DNA of 64,000 bases from Acanthacorydalis orientalis. Its lineage: Eukaryota; Arthropoda; Insecta; Megaloptera; Corydalidae. The stretch spans positions 53,764,056-53,828,055 of the forward strand of contig CM068315.1 of NCBI GenBank assembly GCA_034766995.1, written 5' to 3'. Position 1 is the stretch's first letter; the number at the start of each line of letters is the position of its first letter. The translations under genes were made by a program, and so were the position numbers. Under the pieces are notes generated by a model, which made no database searches, was not told the origin of the DNA, and was given only the letters and a program-made list of their open reading frames with translations. Below are positions 40,603-54,791 of the stretch, piece after piece.

Positions 40603-40817
40603 AAATAGTGAGATTGGCATTATAAATTAAGTATTAACAAATAAATTGTAATAAATTAGTAAAAAATACAAGCATTTAAAAGTTTTACATTTAGAAATTA
40701 AGAAAAAAAATAGTGTCCTGATCAGCTAGTCAAATATAATAAATATATTAATTTTTCATCACACAGATAGGTTTTTCTATATGGTATAAATGTGTTTTAC
40801 ATGTTTGGAATTAATAC

Positions 40818-40900
<83 letters not shown>

Positions 40901-41239
40901 CCTTTTATCTAATGTTTTATATTCAAATACATTCTTTAAGTAATTGATATTTTTATTATTTTTTATATTTTAATATAAAAATTCGTCTTTGTTAATTTAA
41001 TTAAAAAAAAGGTAATGTATACTAGCAAGATTTATATATAAGCTGGCACAAAAAGAATGAAGACGTGTGAATAGTTAATATTTTTTTTGTTTAAATGTTT
41101 TTTTTCTCCTTTGAAAATTTTGTAAATTGAGGAATTTATCATTGAAAGATACATAAAAAAATAATGAACCAAAATAATTAAATTTTGATTTGAAAATCAG
41201 TGTTCAATTATTTTGACACAGTGAGTGTACTGTTATTTT
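40603..41239. other. PTCD3 3' flank
   Basis: AT-rich sequence with a long TA array at 40815-40895. No gene recognised. Confidence 0.6.
40815..40895. repeat. (CATA)n/(TA)n
   Basis: Downstream of PTCD3. Confidence 0.95.
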
Positions 41240-42050
41240 AATGTTTGAAAAGGATTGTCAGTGCGATGATTGTTTATACATTTTTGATAACAAGGTGTAA
41301 TTAGTAATCGTCCGGTATCTGCAAGACATCGTTCGGCTCAAATTGAGGAAAATATTCAATGTGTACAGAGAAGCCGTGAAATATCAACCAGAAGATATTC
41401 AACCCAACTTTGAATAGCTTGAAGGTCACTGCAAAGGATTTTGATCACATTAAAAATATCCCCATACAAAGTGCAGCTTGTGCGAGAGCTAAAGCAAAGC
41501 CAACAGGTTATCAGTATCATCTTGTTAATGCAATTCATTTTCACCAACAAGCAGAAAAAAATAATGAATTTATTCATAATTTGATTATGAATGATGAAGT
41601 TCATTTCATAGGTTAGATTTGATAGAAACTGTTTTGAGGTCAGGTGTTGATAATTGTCCACAGATGAAGTTTCGACAAGATGGAGCCACAGCGCATAAGT
41701 AAGGCCCATTATGGAACTTTTACAGGTCATTTTGACGAACGCATAATTTCAAGAAACAAAATTTAATTGGCCTGTATTATGTTCGTCTGATTTGAGCCCT
41801 CCCGATTTTTTTTTTTGGAGAATACTTGAAAGATCGTGTATATGCCAATAACCCAAAAACCATCATGCAACTAGAAAACCGCATATAAAAAGAAATTCGA
41901 GCGTTATGTCCAGAAATCTTGAGAGAAGTGACGGAAAATATATTAGAAAGAGCTTGATTTTATGAAACTGAAAATGGGCATCAATTGAAAATATCATAGA
42001 ACAAAAAAATATTAATGTTTTAAACTTTTTAATTCTTTTGGTGCCATCTG
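41240..42050 (+). pseudogene. Decayed Tc1/mariner-superfamily (DDE) transposase
   Basis: Plus-strand pieces in shifting frames match a DDE transposase common in insects: NRPVSARHRSAQIEENIQCV at the start, MKFRQDGATAHK (second catalytic Asp) near 41665, FFGEYLKDRVYANNPKT near 41815 and EIRALCPEILREVTENILER near 41890-41955, followed by TGA. Several stops and frameshifts break it, so it is inactive. Terminal repeats were not identified. Confidence 0.75.
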
Positions 42051-42194
42051 TAGTTAATGTTTGAAAATCTTTAATCAAATTATCATTATATATACATATT
42101 TGTTCTGGAAAATCTAAGGCATTCAAAATACTTTTTTGTCAATACTTTTTGTCAAGCTGTTAATTTCTTGTTTTCCGTATATTTCAGTTTCAAA

Positions 42195-42410
42195 ATAAAT
42201 AAATAAATAAAATGAATTTTATCGATATAAAATATGTACAGACCTTTTTGCATAATTGCGTTTTTTTACGGTTCTGCACCGTTGCCGACAGACGAACCGC
42301 GATTTTCTATTTCTAAGAGTTTTGTTAGAATTTTTGAAATTTTTGTCGTCTTTAAGTTGTCTGTTGTGGCCGGGAAAAATTTTCAAAAAATCAACAAATG
42401 TTTACACCTG
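42195..42410 (-). mobile_element. Probable non-LTR retrotransposon 3' tail, copy 2
   Basis: Pairs with 11571-11790: the plus strand starts with AAATA repeats and ATGAATTTTAT and ends about 200 bp later with CCGGGAAAAATTTTCAAAAA. The middle is strongly diverged. It lies downstream of the transposase relic as an independent insertion. Confidence 0.45.
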
Positions 42411-42440
42411 TAACATCCTATTGTTACACCTGTAACATCT
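42399..42440. repeat. Two tandem 20-bp units with CACCTG cores
   Basis: TTTACACCTGTAACATC is followed 20 bp on by GTTACACCTGTAACATC. Each contains a CACCTG E-box; the second is a palindrome (GTTACA-CC-TGTAAC). Confidence 0.7.
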
Positions 42441-43995
42441 TTTTATTTTACTTATTTTTGTGTGCATTGTTTACAGTCGCTGAATTACTTTGTCATTTAG
42501 CACTTATGTTACACTTTCGTAGTTGAGGACTAGTAGAATTTCGTGTTCGAATGTGTTTCATTTTGAAATAAAGTATAACCTTTGATTTTTATGTTAAGGC
42601 TGCCTCTACAAATAAACTACATACATTTTTTTCTTATAGTAACCTATTTAATTAGTGATTTATCTATGACAATATTTTTTTCGATTATTTTGTAGCCTTT
42701 ATTTTAATTTTCTTCAAGCAAGAAGTCAATAAGTATTTTTTTTTTATTTTATTATAGGGCATGTCGTAATTTATTTTTTAACTAGCTTCCAGTAATTCTT
42801 TAGTCTTCTTTGGAATTTTTGCTATAACGTTTTCGAAGATGGCAATAATATCAGTACGATTAATGAGACACTTTAAATAAATATATATTTATATGCGATA
42901 TAACCCTTATAAAACAATTAACCAAATCAATTTATGATCTACTGTTCATCTGAATTTAGTTCAACTGTGAATTGTTTGTTACTGAATATCAGATGTATTT
43001 CTGTGTCACCTATATGTGTACCTACACATAGCCACGCTTGTAGTCATTAACATCTTAAATGTTAGTTCAGTAACACGACAACAATTTTAGATAGTTGTCT
43101 GTCAGCTGTTGAAAGGAGTGGTTGTATTTTTATGTAACGGAATTTGTGTTGATTTGTTTATTATATTTGTTTTAATGCGTGATAAATACAGGGATAAATC
43201 CGTGAAGGTAATATTATTAAAAATATAACAATTATAACTATTTTCAAGTTTATATTTAATAAAAAGTCACCGCCCTAATTTAGTGCTCATAAAAGTGTAT
43301 TTACATTATTTACTTTTATTGAGATTGTTTTTTTTTATAAAAAAAGTTCTGTCGAATTCTTTAATATACTTTAATATTATACTTATTATTAAAAAAAGTT
43401 CTACAGTTAAAAATTGATAATTTGTAATTATTAAACAGATGTATTATTATTAAAGATAAATGTATTTTCTTGTATATTTTTTTCAATTTAGTATGATGAT
43501 ACATCATTTTAGTGCAATACAAAGAAACATAATAATTTAAAAAGTGAATTACCGGATTTATCAAAAAGTCTATCATTATTGCTCGTTAATTCAAATCAAA
43601 TAATTGTAAGAATGAAGGATGAACTAAATGCAAAAAAATATAGTGTATCAATTACATATGTTACTGAAAGATAGTTTTTTTTTACATAAAATCTTAAATA
43701 AAAATTATGTATATTTGTCGAAAAAAGTTTTTCCTTTTAATGGTATTTTATTATTAAAAAACGTACCAAAAACTACTGTCTCGCACATTTAAAAACATCT
43801 CTTTAGTTTTAAAATTTACCAACAGATTCTACAAGAGTTTATTTTTTATTTATTTACCTTGGATTGTTAAAGCTTCATAAATGTTGTTAGTACCATTAGT
43901 ACTTAAATACAACAAAAATCTGAAGTGAACTCAAAGAAAAGATGTTTATATATTTTTAATTTATACAAAAATGTGAACATTCTTTTATTTTTTAC

Positions 43996-43996
<1 letters not shown>

Positions 43997-44042
<46 letters not shown>

Positions 44043-44043
44043 G
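43997..44043. repeat. (TA)n microsatellite
   Basis: Intergenic. Confidence 0.95.
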
Positions 44044-45607
44044 TAATCCATAATAATATTTATTATTGTTAAATATAGTATATTTTAAATTTAGTTTTTT
44101 AAATAATTATTTCGCATAAAAGTTAATAAATTGTTATAGTTCGTCTATTAGTGAGTTCGAGGTTTAACATATTATTTGTTTACTTCTCATTTATTATTTT
44201 TTGAAAGTAATGTATAAAAATAACGTTTATATATTTAAAAAATTACTTTTATGTGAAATAATTGATAAAGTGCCGCAATAATTATTACAAGTAATTTATT
44301 CTCTGATTAATTTTTGTCATTTAATTTAAACACAAAGCGATAAAAAAATCGAGAAAATGCTTATTTATTCAAATACAACATAAATGGACGATAAAATAAT
44401 TAGTAGTTTGGAAAATTAGAATGAGATACAAATATTTTTTATTATAATTATTCAAGTATACTTTTTATGAAAGTCAAGTGTACGTTTAAAAATCAGTTAT
44501 TAATTTGCTCTACTAATGATTTGCATGACTATCAAAAGGTAGTGAAAATTAATGATGTTGAATTTTTAAATTTCAATATATATATATATTAATACTGTTG
44601 CTAATTTGCTTTAAATAAAATAAATTCAGCCTTACAATTTTTAATAAAATTTTATTTATTAATATATTGATACTATACTGAGCTATGTACATGTTGATGA
44701 TTTGCGATAATTTTTACAGTAAAACAAGCATACAAAAATCATAAATTACACTAAATGACTGTATAGTAAAATAAATATGAAATTTATTTTGTAATCAAGT
44801 TTATTTTGTTAGCATTTTTTAGTAGAGATATCCAAATCTGACTTATTAAATTGTGTACTTTTCTCACATTTGAACAATCGAGACTATATCTTTAGTTATT
44901 ATGAATTTAATTATTTAATCATATCCTACATATATATAGTAGTGTCGGAAAATTGTACTCAAATGATAAAACACGAACTCAGCGAGTTTTATTTTAAAAT
45001 TAATATTATATCTAATGGTTCGTTACAAATTTACAAAATTTCCGAATTTAACAAAAAAAAAAACTGAAATTTATTTATTTCATTTTACTTAGATTGTTAA
45101 GTCTAGCGTCATTTACATGTTAACTTTATACTTAATAATATCAGTAAAAATGAACTAGATACCTGTTTTAAATCTAATATTCATCGATTTTTACACTGTT
45201 TGTTCTAAGCGTCGTAAAACCCTAATAACCAACCAACCAAAATTGTTTATAAATAAATAACGTTAATGGTATAAATATAAATTTATATTGTTAGTTGTAA
45301 ATTATAAACAAACACTTTCCTTGTATAAATATAGACCAAATGCATAGAACGGATTTTTTTCACATGAAAACAAAAACGGATGACAAAAATACACGGACTG
45401 GAATAAACTACAGTGTACAAACGAAGGGTGATATTTTAAGTGCCTCCGCTTTACGGTTAAAGACGTACCAGTGTATATTAGTTTTCTTTTAGTTAACATT
45501 TGTTATAAATTGATTAATAGAGTACTTGATATTATTTCCTTTAGTGCTATATTTTATCTAGACTTTGTCATAAATTATAATCTATTTCATCTAAGAAATA
45601 ACATTTA

Positions 45608-45608
<1 letters not shown>

Positions 45609-45677
<69 letters not shown>
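45609..45677. repeat. (TA)n microsatellite
   Basis: Intergenic, 60 bp from the next array. Confidence 0.95.
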
Positions 45678-45680
<3 letters not shown>

Positions 45681-45736
45681 TAATATTTTCAAGAATAAAA
45701 AGGAACTGTATAAAAAATATTTATTGAAATTCATTT

Positions 45737-45737
<1 letters not shown>

Positions 45738-45831
<94 letters not shown>

Positions 45832-45852
45832 GTACATACACACACATACACA
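45738..45852. repeat. (TA)n then (CA)n
   Basis: Borders the mariner relic at 45850. Confidence 0.95.
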
Positions 45853-46440
45853 GTCTGGCCAAGGCGTGATGCCGAATGGTACCGAAAAAAATACAAAACG
45901 TTTGTTTTTATTTTTTTTATTCAAAATGCACTCCTTCTGAGGCAATACAACGTCGGAAATGATAAAAAAAAACTCGAAACAATCACTGCTCTCCGTTTTC
46001 GAAATCACCTTTAAAACCACGGTTAAAGCCGTTTAGATGTCCCGAATGGTATCGTAACGCTTTTCTTTCACTTGAGTTTTGGGAATAGCCAGAAGTCACA
46101 TCTATCCAAACCAGGCGAAAAAGTAAGGTGTCGAGTACTTTGATGTCTTTTCGGCGAAGAAATCGCGCTTAATCTTGAATTTGTATGCCGGTGCATTGAC
46201 GTGCAGAAACGACCAATACCCTTGCTCTCGGTATTCAGACCGAACTCAATGGATCATTTTCCATGAACGATTCAAAACACTCAAATAATAATCAGCGTTC
46301 ACCGTGTGATCTTCCGGTACCTTCCTAGTTCCTTCTGGACGATTCCGTTTGAATCGAAGAAAACGATGTGAAATGAGTTGATTCGCCTCTTCAGTTAATC
46401 GCCCCTTTTTGTTAATAATTTGCATTTTTTTTTTATCCAT
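45850..46440 (-). mobile_element. Mariner-like transposase remnant
   Basis: On the minus strand the pieces run in order: HTVNADYYLSVLNRSWK, HVNAPAYKFKIKRDFFAEK (second catalytic region, HxNAPAH-like), a TVLKVISKTESSDCFE block and a C-terminal [19 protein letters not shown]. This follows the layout of one insect mariner group, with frameshifts and no clear N-terminus. The left end borders a long TA array through ACATACACACACA. Confidence 0.7.
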
Positions 46441-47708
46441 GTAATTGGTTTTCTATATCTTCTTATTGTTCTTATCATACATCTTTTCATACTGATATAT
46501 TTCTTAAATTCGATAAATTAATTTTACATTCAAAGCTCACTTTTTACTCCCACATAATATCGGATCTATATGTAACAATAAGTATTATAGTGCATTGATC
46601 AAATACTTTTTATCTTTAAATAAGATGGCATCTTATCTAAAATCTTTCACCGAATGAAATCTGTCATACAAACATTTCGAAAGTAAATATACTGAACATT
46701 AGTTCTCAATCGGTGTTTCTCTAACCCGCCATAAGTTTTACACAACACTTGTCTTTTCATATGCATTTTTATTTTTATTGTTCCACCAGAAGTTTCTACA
46801 TTAAAAAGTATGCCGCATCTCCTGAAAAAGGTCAAGAATCATTGGTGTAAATAATTTCTAATCATATGTCTTGTTAAATGCAACTGTGTTTTCTAATAGC
46901 AGGCTATAATTTATACATAATTATATAAATAATGTAGTTTCTAAATAAAGGATTTATATGAATTGTATAATTAAAGCTACCTGTTTTAAATTAATTGAAA
47001 TGGAATATTTAAATTTTAACACAATACATTCCGAAAAATCCCTTTTATAATATAATATTCAAACGCAAAGTTCATATTTTATTATTGATTAATAAATTAT
47101 TAAAACAAGTACTAATGAATAATTTCATCGCTTGGTAGTTTTGTTCTTCAAACACAAGATTGTACAAAGTGAAACACTGTGGAATTTCCGTTCAGCTCGA
47201 TTCTATTCTGGGATAGGGTCGTGTTGTTAACGTCTTTAAATCCATGTAATTACTTTTGTTTTATGCGGTAATTTTAATAAGAAACACTTACACTGCTTTG
47301 CTTCATGTCGAAAGTATCCTCAAAATATTTAAATTCGATTAAAAACATAAACAGAATGTTTTCAGTAAGTAAATAAACTATGTTATTAAAATTCGGTCAT
47401 ATTTGTTATATTGTTTATGGCATAAATAAATATTTCTCAAACCTTATATTAGTTGCGAATGTTAAATTAATTAAAAAGAAATATAATTTATATGTACACA
47501 ATTTATATATATATATATATATAATTTAATAAACTAATGTTTTTTTGACTTAAATAGATATTTATTTAGTAAGGTTATTTCATTACTTAAGTTGTTTAGG
47601 GCATTATTTAAGTTTTTTTATTACACCTGATATAGTTACAATGAAATTAATACATCCAATGTATTTATGAATGAACTACATGTTAGTAAAATTTTTGATA
47701 ATGCAGGA

Positions 47709-47711
<3 letters not shown>

Positions 47712-47779
<68 letters not shown>
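47712..47779. repeat. (TA)n microsatellite
   Basis: Intergenic. Confidence 0.95.
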
Positions 47780-47780
<1 letters not shown>

Positions 47781-48853
47781 GTATCCTTTTTAATTCGAAC
47801 TACTTTTAAATTTAAAGGAGTCATATAATACAATATTAATATTTTTACTTCGAAGGTATCTTTTTTAATATCTTTATGTTGATTTTTATGTTGAAATGTA
47901 TATAGTATTTATTTGTCACAGTCCTTTTAAAAGTCAAAGTAATATACCGTAAGATATTATTCCAAATAAATTACATCGATTGAAATGTGTATAATATTAA
48001 TTTGCTTATTAAATAATACATGCATATCCAATATTTATATTTGACAAATGATATAAAAATACTTATTTGTTATTTAGAAGATTCTATTGTTTATGTTATT
48101 TTTATTAAGAGGAAAAATATTTTTTTAGAAGTATTCCATCTGTTTTATTCACTTTAAATTTTATTTCTTGTTTATATACAACTATTACAATATAATTATT
48201 ACTATACAATATAACTATTGTATGCTTTCATATGCATTCTATTTCTTCATAACGCACATCTTTCTGAAGTTTGCTGTTCGAAGTTGACGGAAATACACAG
48301 CTGTCTCACAAAATTATTCTGTAAATTGATGTATACGTTCAGAGACGTAAAATACACAAAATTATTATAATTTTTTTTGTATAATATCTTTTATTGTAAT
48401 TTAGAAGGATGGATGGTTTTATATTTACTATAAATTTCTTTAACTTTCTACATTTATCGAATTTCATTTGAAGAATGCTTTTCATATTTGACTTAATAAT
48501 GTTGTCTTTTTTTAAGGAAAGTAAAAAAAATGTATAATATAAAATTAACTTAATAAGTGTACTTTTCACATAAGAGGAAAGTAAAGCATTCTGTATCTTT
48601 CCAGTCCATACGTACGATCCGTCACAATCCGCCAAAGATCACAGATCTTTTAGATGATATATGATTTTTATTTTTTTACTAAAGATAAATTTTATAAAAT
48701 ATTTAATAATCAAGAGTAACTTTACGATATTTTACAAAACACATTATATTAAACGAAATTGGACGGGATTTCAGATACGTGAGATAGGAAAGGTTAATTA
48801 AGCGTTAAAGACCAATACTCTGTTAATTTCTTTCATTTTATTTTTCTTTATCT

Positions 48854-48868
48854 ATACACACACATATG

Positions 48869-48933
<65 letters not shown>

Positions 48934-48944
48934 GTATATATATT
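48854..48944. repeat. (CA)n/(TA)n
   Basis: Intergenic. Confidence 0.95.
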
Positions 48945-49669
48945 AGCATTCATAACTAAGAAAGTTTATTCGTGAAATCTCATCAAATAATCACGCTACC
49001 TTTGAGTTTGATGTGTTTGTTTGTATTCTGTGTATTTCCTTTTTTAAATGCAGTTTCAGTAAATGTTTTAACGGTGTTTGACAGTGCGTATCGATGTGAC
49101 GTCATATGTTCCAATTGTAAATACGAAACAATATAAAAAATATTGTAAAACATGCATGTATAAAAACAAAGAAACAGATTTCAAATTTGATTGAACGTAT
49201 TTAAAATTATTATTAATGTATTAAAAATTATGTTAAAGATTAATATATCAAAATGTTGACATATATTGTCATGTTACTACATCTTAATATTACATATGTG
49301 TTATTATACTTTCCAAGGTATTTTTTGTTTGTATATTTTTCACTTTAGTTTAAGTGTAATAGTAATGTAATATTAGATTTAAGAATATAAAAAAATATTC
49401 TTATATATTTGTTTATTTCGAACTTTGATTTAAATGTAGTTAGTTTGTTAGGATGTAGTCTAATTCTTGTTTCAGACTATTTCAATATTTTCGTATAAAA
49501 CAGTATCAACTGTTTGTCAACTCACCTGTCACACGTTTTTTGTTTGACATTTCAACAAGCATAGACAAAATCAACCTTACCTTATAAGATATTCCAGTCA
49601 AGATTCATAAATTTATTATTTTAACAAGTTATGTCGTAATATTTATATAAATAACACTTGTGATTCATC

Positions 49670-49670
<1 letters not shown>

Positions 49671-49722
<52 letters not shown>

Positions 49723-49750
49723 TATATATATATATATATATATATATACA
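49671..49750. repeat. (TA)n microsatellite
   Basis: Intergenic. Confidence 0.95.
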
Positions 49751-49946
49751 TTGATAACATTACGCCTTTGATGACACTACTGCATCATTTTTTTCCATTT
49801 TAATTATTGATTGTTTTATTTCTACATATTTACAATATATTTTTTCTAATTATATGTGTATAGGAACTTATGACATTTGTTTTGGCTTCCGTTTCGGCTT
49901 CCGTTTCAGTTTTGTTTAGATTTCATACATTAAACACTACTAGGCG

Positions 49947-50026
49947 ATATATATATATATATATATATGTATGTATATATATATATATATATATATAAAA
50001 ATTATATATACATATACTTATATCTA

Positions 50027-50100
<74 letters not shown>
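49947..50100. repeat. (TA)n with (ATCT) and (TATG) breaks
   Basis: Intergenic, about 150 bp. Confidence 0.95.
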
Positions 50101-53100
50101 ACTCAAAATACATGATTATTTTGAGAAATGTATTTAATTTTATTTAACAGTTAACTTTCAAATTCGTTCAGTTTCAACGATTCATTAACAATCTTATCCA
50201 TACATTTTTAATATCATTCCAGTATTAGTTTATTGGACTTTTCTGACCCTTGATATATTTCTCGGCTTTCAATTAGTAATTTATACTATATGTTAATTGT
50301 CTTCTATTCTTGAAATATGTCCGCCCATCTTAATTTCAGAATTTTTTCTACTTTTCTACTGTTGTATCTGTTAGTCATATTTTTAATTTTGTCAGTTTTA
50401 TTATTCTCATACATTTTGTTGTTGTTCATAACTACATGTTTGTATGTTTCTATACATTGTTGAAAATTGATAATTTATTTTTTTTTATATTCAACACCTG
50501 TGTTTCATTTTCATATGTAAGAATGAAAACAAATGATTTATAAATGTTCAAGTCTTTCACTAAGGAATATTTCATTTACTTTTCATCTGTGATCTTATTC
50601 GAAGTCTTTCATCAAGGAATTCATTCATTCATTTACTTTTTTTCTATTATCTTATTCGATAAATGAGTCATCTTCGCGAATAATTCAACTCAAATACTTT
50701 ACAACTTTTCAATAAATGTTTTTTAAAAATTACTTCAGTAAGTACACGCTTTACATATTGTTGATTTATTATGGTTAATTGGTAAATATTTTGATATATA
50801 TATATATATATATACAAATTCACACAATATTCTATGAACATTCACTATAATATCGGGATGTATGTAATTAATTTGTAAATAACTATTTTGAATTAATGTA
50901 AATAGATAAATAATTGCATATTATTCAGAATCCAGTATTCATTGAATGTGTGAGTCATATATTAAGGTCACTGTTATTGTTTGTGACTATATAATTATAT
51001 GCAAGCAGTTAATTACAATTTCGTTCATACAGATGCATAACCGCCTCCAAACAATAATAGATTTAAATATATGAAAATATTTATACGCCAGTATTGCATT
51101 GCAGTCACGTACGCAAATAAATTGCATTCTTATACTTTTCTTTTTAATTTCCATAGTGACTAGTCTGTGCATATTAAATATGAAATTTATCTGAAAATAT
51201 AAAAATATACTGTTTTTTTTTTTGGTAGTACTGTTGTAATAAGAGCAATAAAATGAGAAAGCTTTCAATGCAGTTCCAATTGATCTGTTAAATTTTATAT
51301 ATAACATATTAAGCTATGTAAGATTTGCATATAAAATCCATAAAATGAATGAAAATATTAAATTTCTATTGCATATTTAATACTTATTATATTTAATTGC
51401 ATATTTATTTTTCGAGAATGATAAGTGAATGAAAATTATTTAAGAAATTCTAGATTTTTATTTTCTTATTTTATTAATTATTTGCTTTCTTTCACCTTTT
51501 AAATATATTAATATTTATTATTTAAAAGAAGTAATAACGCAATCAGTCAATCAATAAAAAATTAAATTTTTGTTTAGTAATTATAGAAATTTTCTAACTT
51601 TACATATCAAAAGTAGCATCCTCCAACTTCGTTCCTAATTATTAATTACAAATAGATAAAGAAAAATTAAAAAAAAATCAGATACTTTATAACATAATTA
51701 TATGCCACTTGAGTTTTTGACTACACTCAAAAAAGTAGTTTAATAATATTATTGTGGAATATTAAACATTTTGTGTAGCGAATGTAGAATTCTTGAATTT
51801 TAATTATCAATTGGTTAACATTTATTTATAATCAATATGATTTTTTATCTGTGTTTGTTTTCGTTCGCATGAGCAAATCCAAAAGTGAAGTAAATATGTT
51901 TCTTCATTTATCACTTTTTTCTTTACTGTAAAATTAAAATTGTGAATTAAAATGTAGAAAGATGCATCCGAAACTCATTGTATAAAACTGAATGTTTTTC
52001 CTGTCCACATCAATGAATTTTTTACCAATGTTTAAAATCTGACACTAGACTTGGAATTATGAAGTCTATTTTGACAACATTATTACTTTATTTGATTTGT
52101 GAATTAATTCTAAATTGCATGTCATCTGATGTTAACGTATTGTGGTCTGATAATTTTATATAAAAATATACCGTTTTCTGAAAACAGGTTACAAATTATA
52201 ACATAATTTAAAATACGGTTTCACCATTTTTCTCGAAATAATCTCAAATAGTTATATTTTTATTTTTATCATTAATCATTCCCATTAAATAAATCATTGT
52301 TAAGCGTGTAAGTACACACAACATGTAGATTATAAAAAAAATCAACGCGTTATTGAGATAAATTATAAAAAAAATTTTGAGAAATACTGATGAAAAAATG
52401 TCAGTCCAGTGTTTTAGCACTAAATTTTCGATAAGGAGTAATTTTGTATGTATGTTACAATTATTTGAATCACCAAGCATTGAAATATAATTATTAACAA
52501 TATGTGTGTGTTTAAAAATTATTTATTAGCTGATATTTTCATTATTTATATCAGTAATGATTTGATCGAATATATAAAAAACGGAAACGTTAAAATAACA
52601 AACATTTTTATATAATATTATAAAATAAATAAAAAACATAAATGTGTCTGCATAAACTTTATCTAATTTTAAATACACATTGTTTATTTGTTTATTTGCA
52701 TTTGTTTATTCGCTATATTCTGATCGCAATTATTTAACTTATTATCATTATACACATTTTAATTACTATAATATCTAATTATTTGGACGTTAATTTACCT
52801 AAAGAATAAATATTATTTTTTTAATTTTCGTCTTTAGAACATATTCTATCATGAGATGAAATTAGAATGTATATTCTTCACATATCTATTGACGAGCTAA
52901 TAAGAAATGTAAACGCATTTATCTCTAGAATTTTATTATACTTTGTTCTCCATCGTGGTCTTGACATACTTATTTTACATTTTAAATACAGGTTCCTATA
53001 CCAAGACTCCAGGTCACACGGTCACTGACACACGTATCAAAGACTTATTCAATTGGTGCTCGAAAAGAAAGTGACTGTTTTTCATAAAATTTTAATCAAA

Positions 53101-53130
53101 TATGATAAAAACACAGATGTTTCGTTTACG

Positions 53131-53191
<61 letters not shown>

Positions 53192-53200
53192 TGTGTATGT
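53131..53200. repeat. (TA)n then (TG)n
   Basis: Intergenic. Confidence 0.95.
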
Positions 53201-54368
53201 ATTAATTGTTTAATTACTTTTAATTCTGAAATAACGACATGTTTCAGTATTATCTTCTTACTAATTGATCGTGATATTTACAATTTATTTTTATTATGTT
53301 GTATAAGACAATGTCATTTTATAAAACAATTAAATACGAATAGTTGATGAAATTAATTTGAGAAATTATATTTCTTGATAAAACTTTTTTGGGATACAGA
53401 AAAAATCGATAAATCAATAAATTGGATGAGCCAGCAAATTCTCGCTTGAGTTGTTAAAAAAAAATCAATTTTTTGATAAGCGTTGAGCGGCAAGCGTTTT
53501 TTCCTTGCTCTTTATTATATTTTCACGAAAACTGTTCCCAAACGAATAGTAGTGTAACATTAAACACTGGCAGTATGACAGTCTTCTTCAGAATTAACCA
53601 AACTGTTTGATTGAACGGGATAAATATTTTTTTCAATTAACGCTCCAAACTGGGATTCCATTAATTAAAAATAGAACATGTATAGAATTTCTTAAAAGTA
53701 GACTCTCGGTTCGTCACTAATTACGGTATGTATGAATGTGAGAAAACTTTCTTTCCACTTTTTCTATATTAATACTGACAATTATACTAAATTATCACAT
53801 GGAATTACTTTTTCAACAAATTGTTACTTCTTTTTTTTTAAAAAAAAAACTAAAAACAAAAATGTGTTGTTTATCAGTTGTCAAAATATGTGTTATTCGT
53901 TCTGACAAAGATATTTGTTCATTAAAATATAACAATTTATTAATGAAAAGATAAATAGTGCATGCAAAAATCCAGTGTGAACTACGTATATAATAAAGAG
54001 ATAATCAATTACAAACTTTATAATAATTACCAATTTTCAAGAAAAAAATAAATACAATGTATAATACAATGTTCGAAGGTTTTTTATATAAAATTATAAA
54101 TAATAAGCAGTTGTTTCTATAGACATATTTAAAGTAATATGGTTTTAGTGAATATATATATATATATATATGTACATGTATTTATATTGTACACTTTTTT
54201 ATAATAATTTTGAACTCATCAATTAAAATTTTTATTTTTTTACATATAAAAGTAAGATGTGTATGCCTAACTGAAATTAACTAGAAATAGCATGGAATTT
54301 ATTACGCAAAGTGAATGCAACAAGGTCTTTCAAATGCAGTCACTGAGTGGAACAGTGAAAGCGAATCA

Positions 54369-54378
54369 CGCATGCGCG
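54369..54378. promoter_or_regulatory. NRF1/Ewg-like GCATGCGC element
   Basis: CGCATGCGCG stands out in this AT-rich setting and contains the NRF1 (Ewg in flies) half-palindrome GCATGCGC. It lies 2.5 kb upstream of the PEAK1 coding start and could mark its promoter. Confidence 0.3.
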
Positions 54379-54708
54379 AAGTAGTTACTAATCATTGTTC
54401 TTTCCTGATTTGTCTATATTAAAGCAGTTGATTTGTGATAATAAATGGCTATAATGAATCGATTTAAAAAAATGTTACATATACACATTATATATATATA
54501 TATGTGGTGTGTGTGTGTGTGTATGTATATATATGTATATACTATGTGTATAATAGATTTATAAATATGTGTAATAACGGTTTCCTCTTTAAATTATGTT
54601 ATTTTCTATAAACTCTCCTTTTTAAAGATTTTGCTATGTACCTACTTAGTTTCACATGTCTTGTTGCAATTTTTGATCCTCCATGTTGGATAAATTGAAA
54701 GAATTTTG

Positions 54709-54716
54709 ATATATAT

Positions 54717-54787
<71 letters not shown>
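54709..54787. repeat. (TA)n microsatellite
   Basis: Left flank of the mariner at 54788. Confidence 0.95.

Positions 54788-54791
<4 letters not shown>

Larger units (their letters stand above)
42441..54700. other. 12-kb region without recognised host genes
   Basis: AT-rich, with about ten TA arrays and one clear mariner relic at 45850-46440. Small ORFs at 46647-46835 and 48339-48635 (minus) match nothing known. A less AT-rich patch at 52990-53075 preceded by an acceptor-like TTTTAAATACAG could be an exon. The patch 53440-53700 may be an old transposon. Since the next gene has an upstream acceptor at 56799, part of this may be its 5' intron. Confidence 0.5.

Noticed and set aside
46647..46835. 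62-aa minus-strand ORF
   Set aside because: Short, no recognised domain; may be a transposon scrap but cannot be supported.
48339..48635. 98-aa minus-strand ORF beginning MADCDGSYVWTGKIQ
   Set aside because: The first 25 residues look protein-like, but the rest is AT-driven and no splice partner was found.
53440..53700. Possible old transposon with AAGCGTT-type repeats
   Set aside because: Somewhat more complex than its surroundings but no protein block or terminal repeat could be confirmed.
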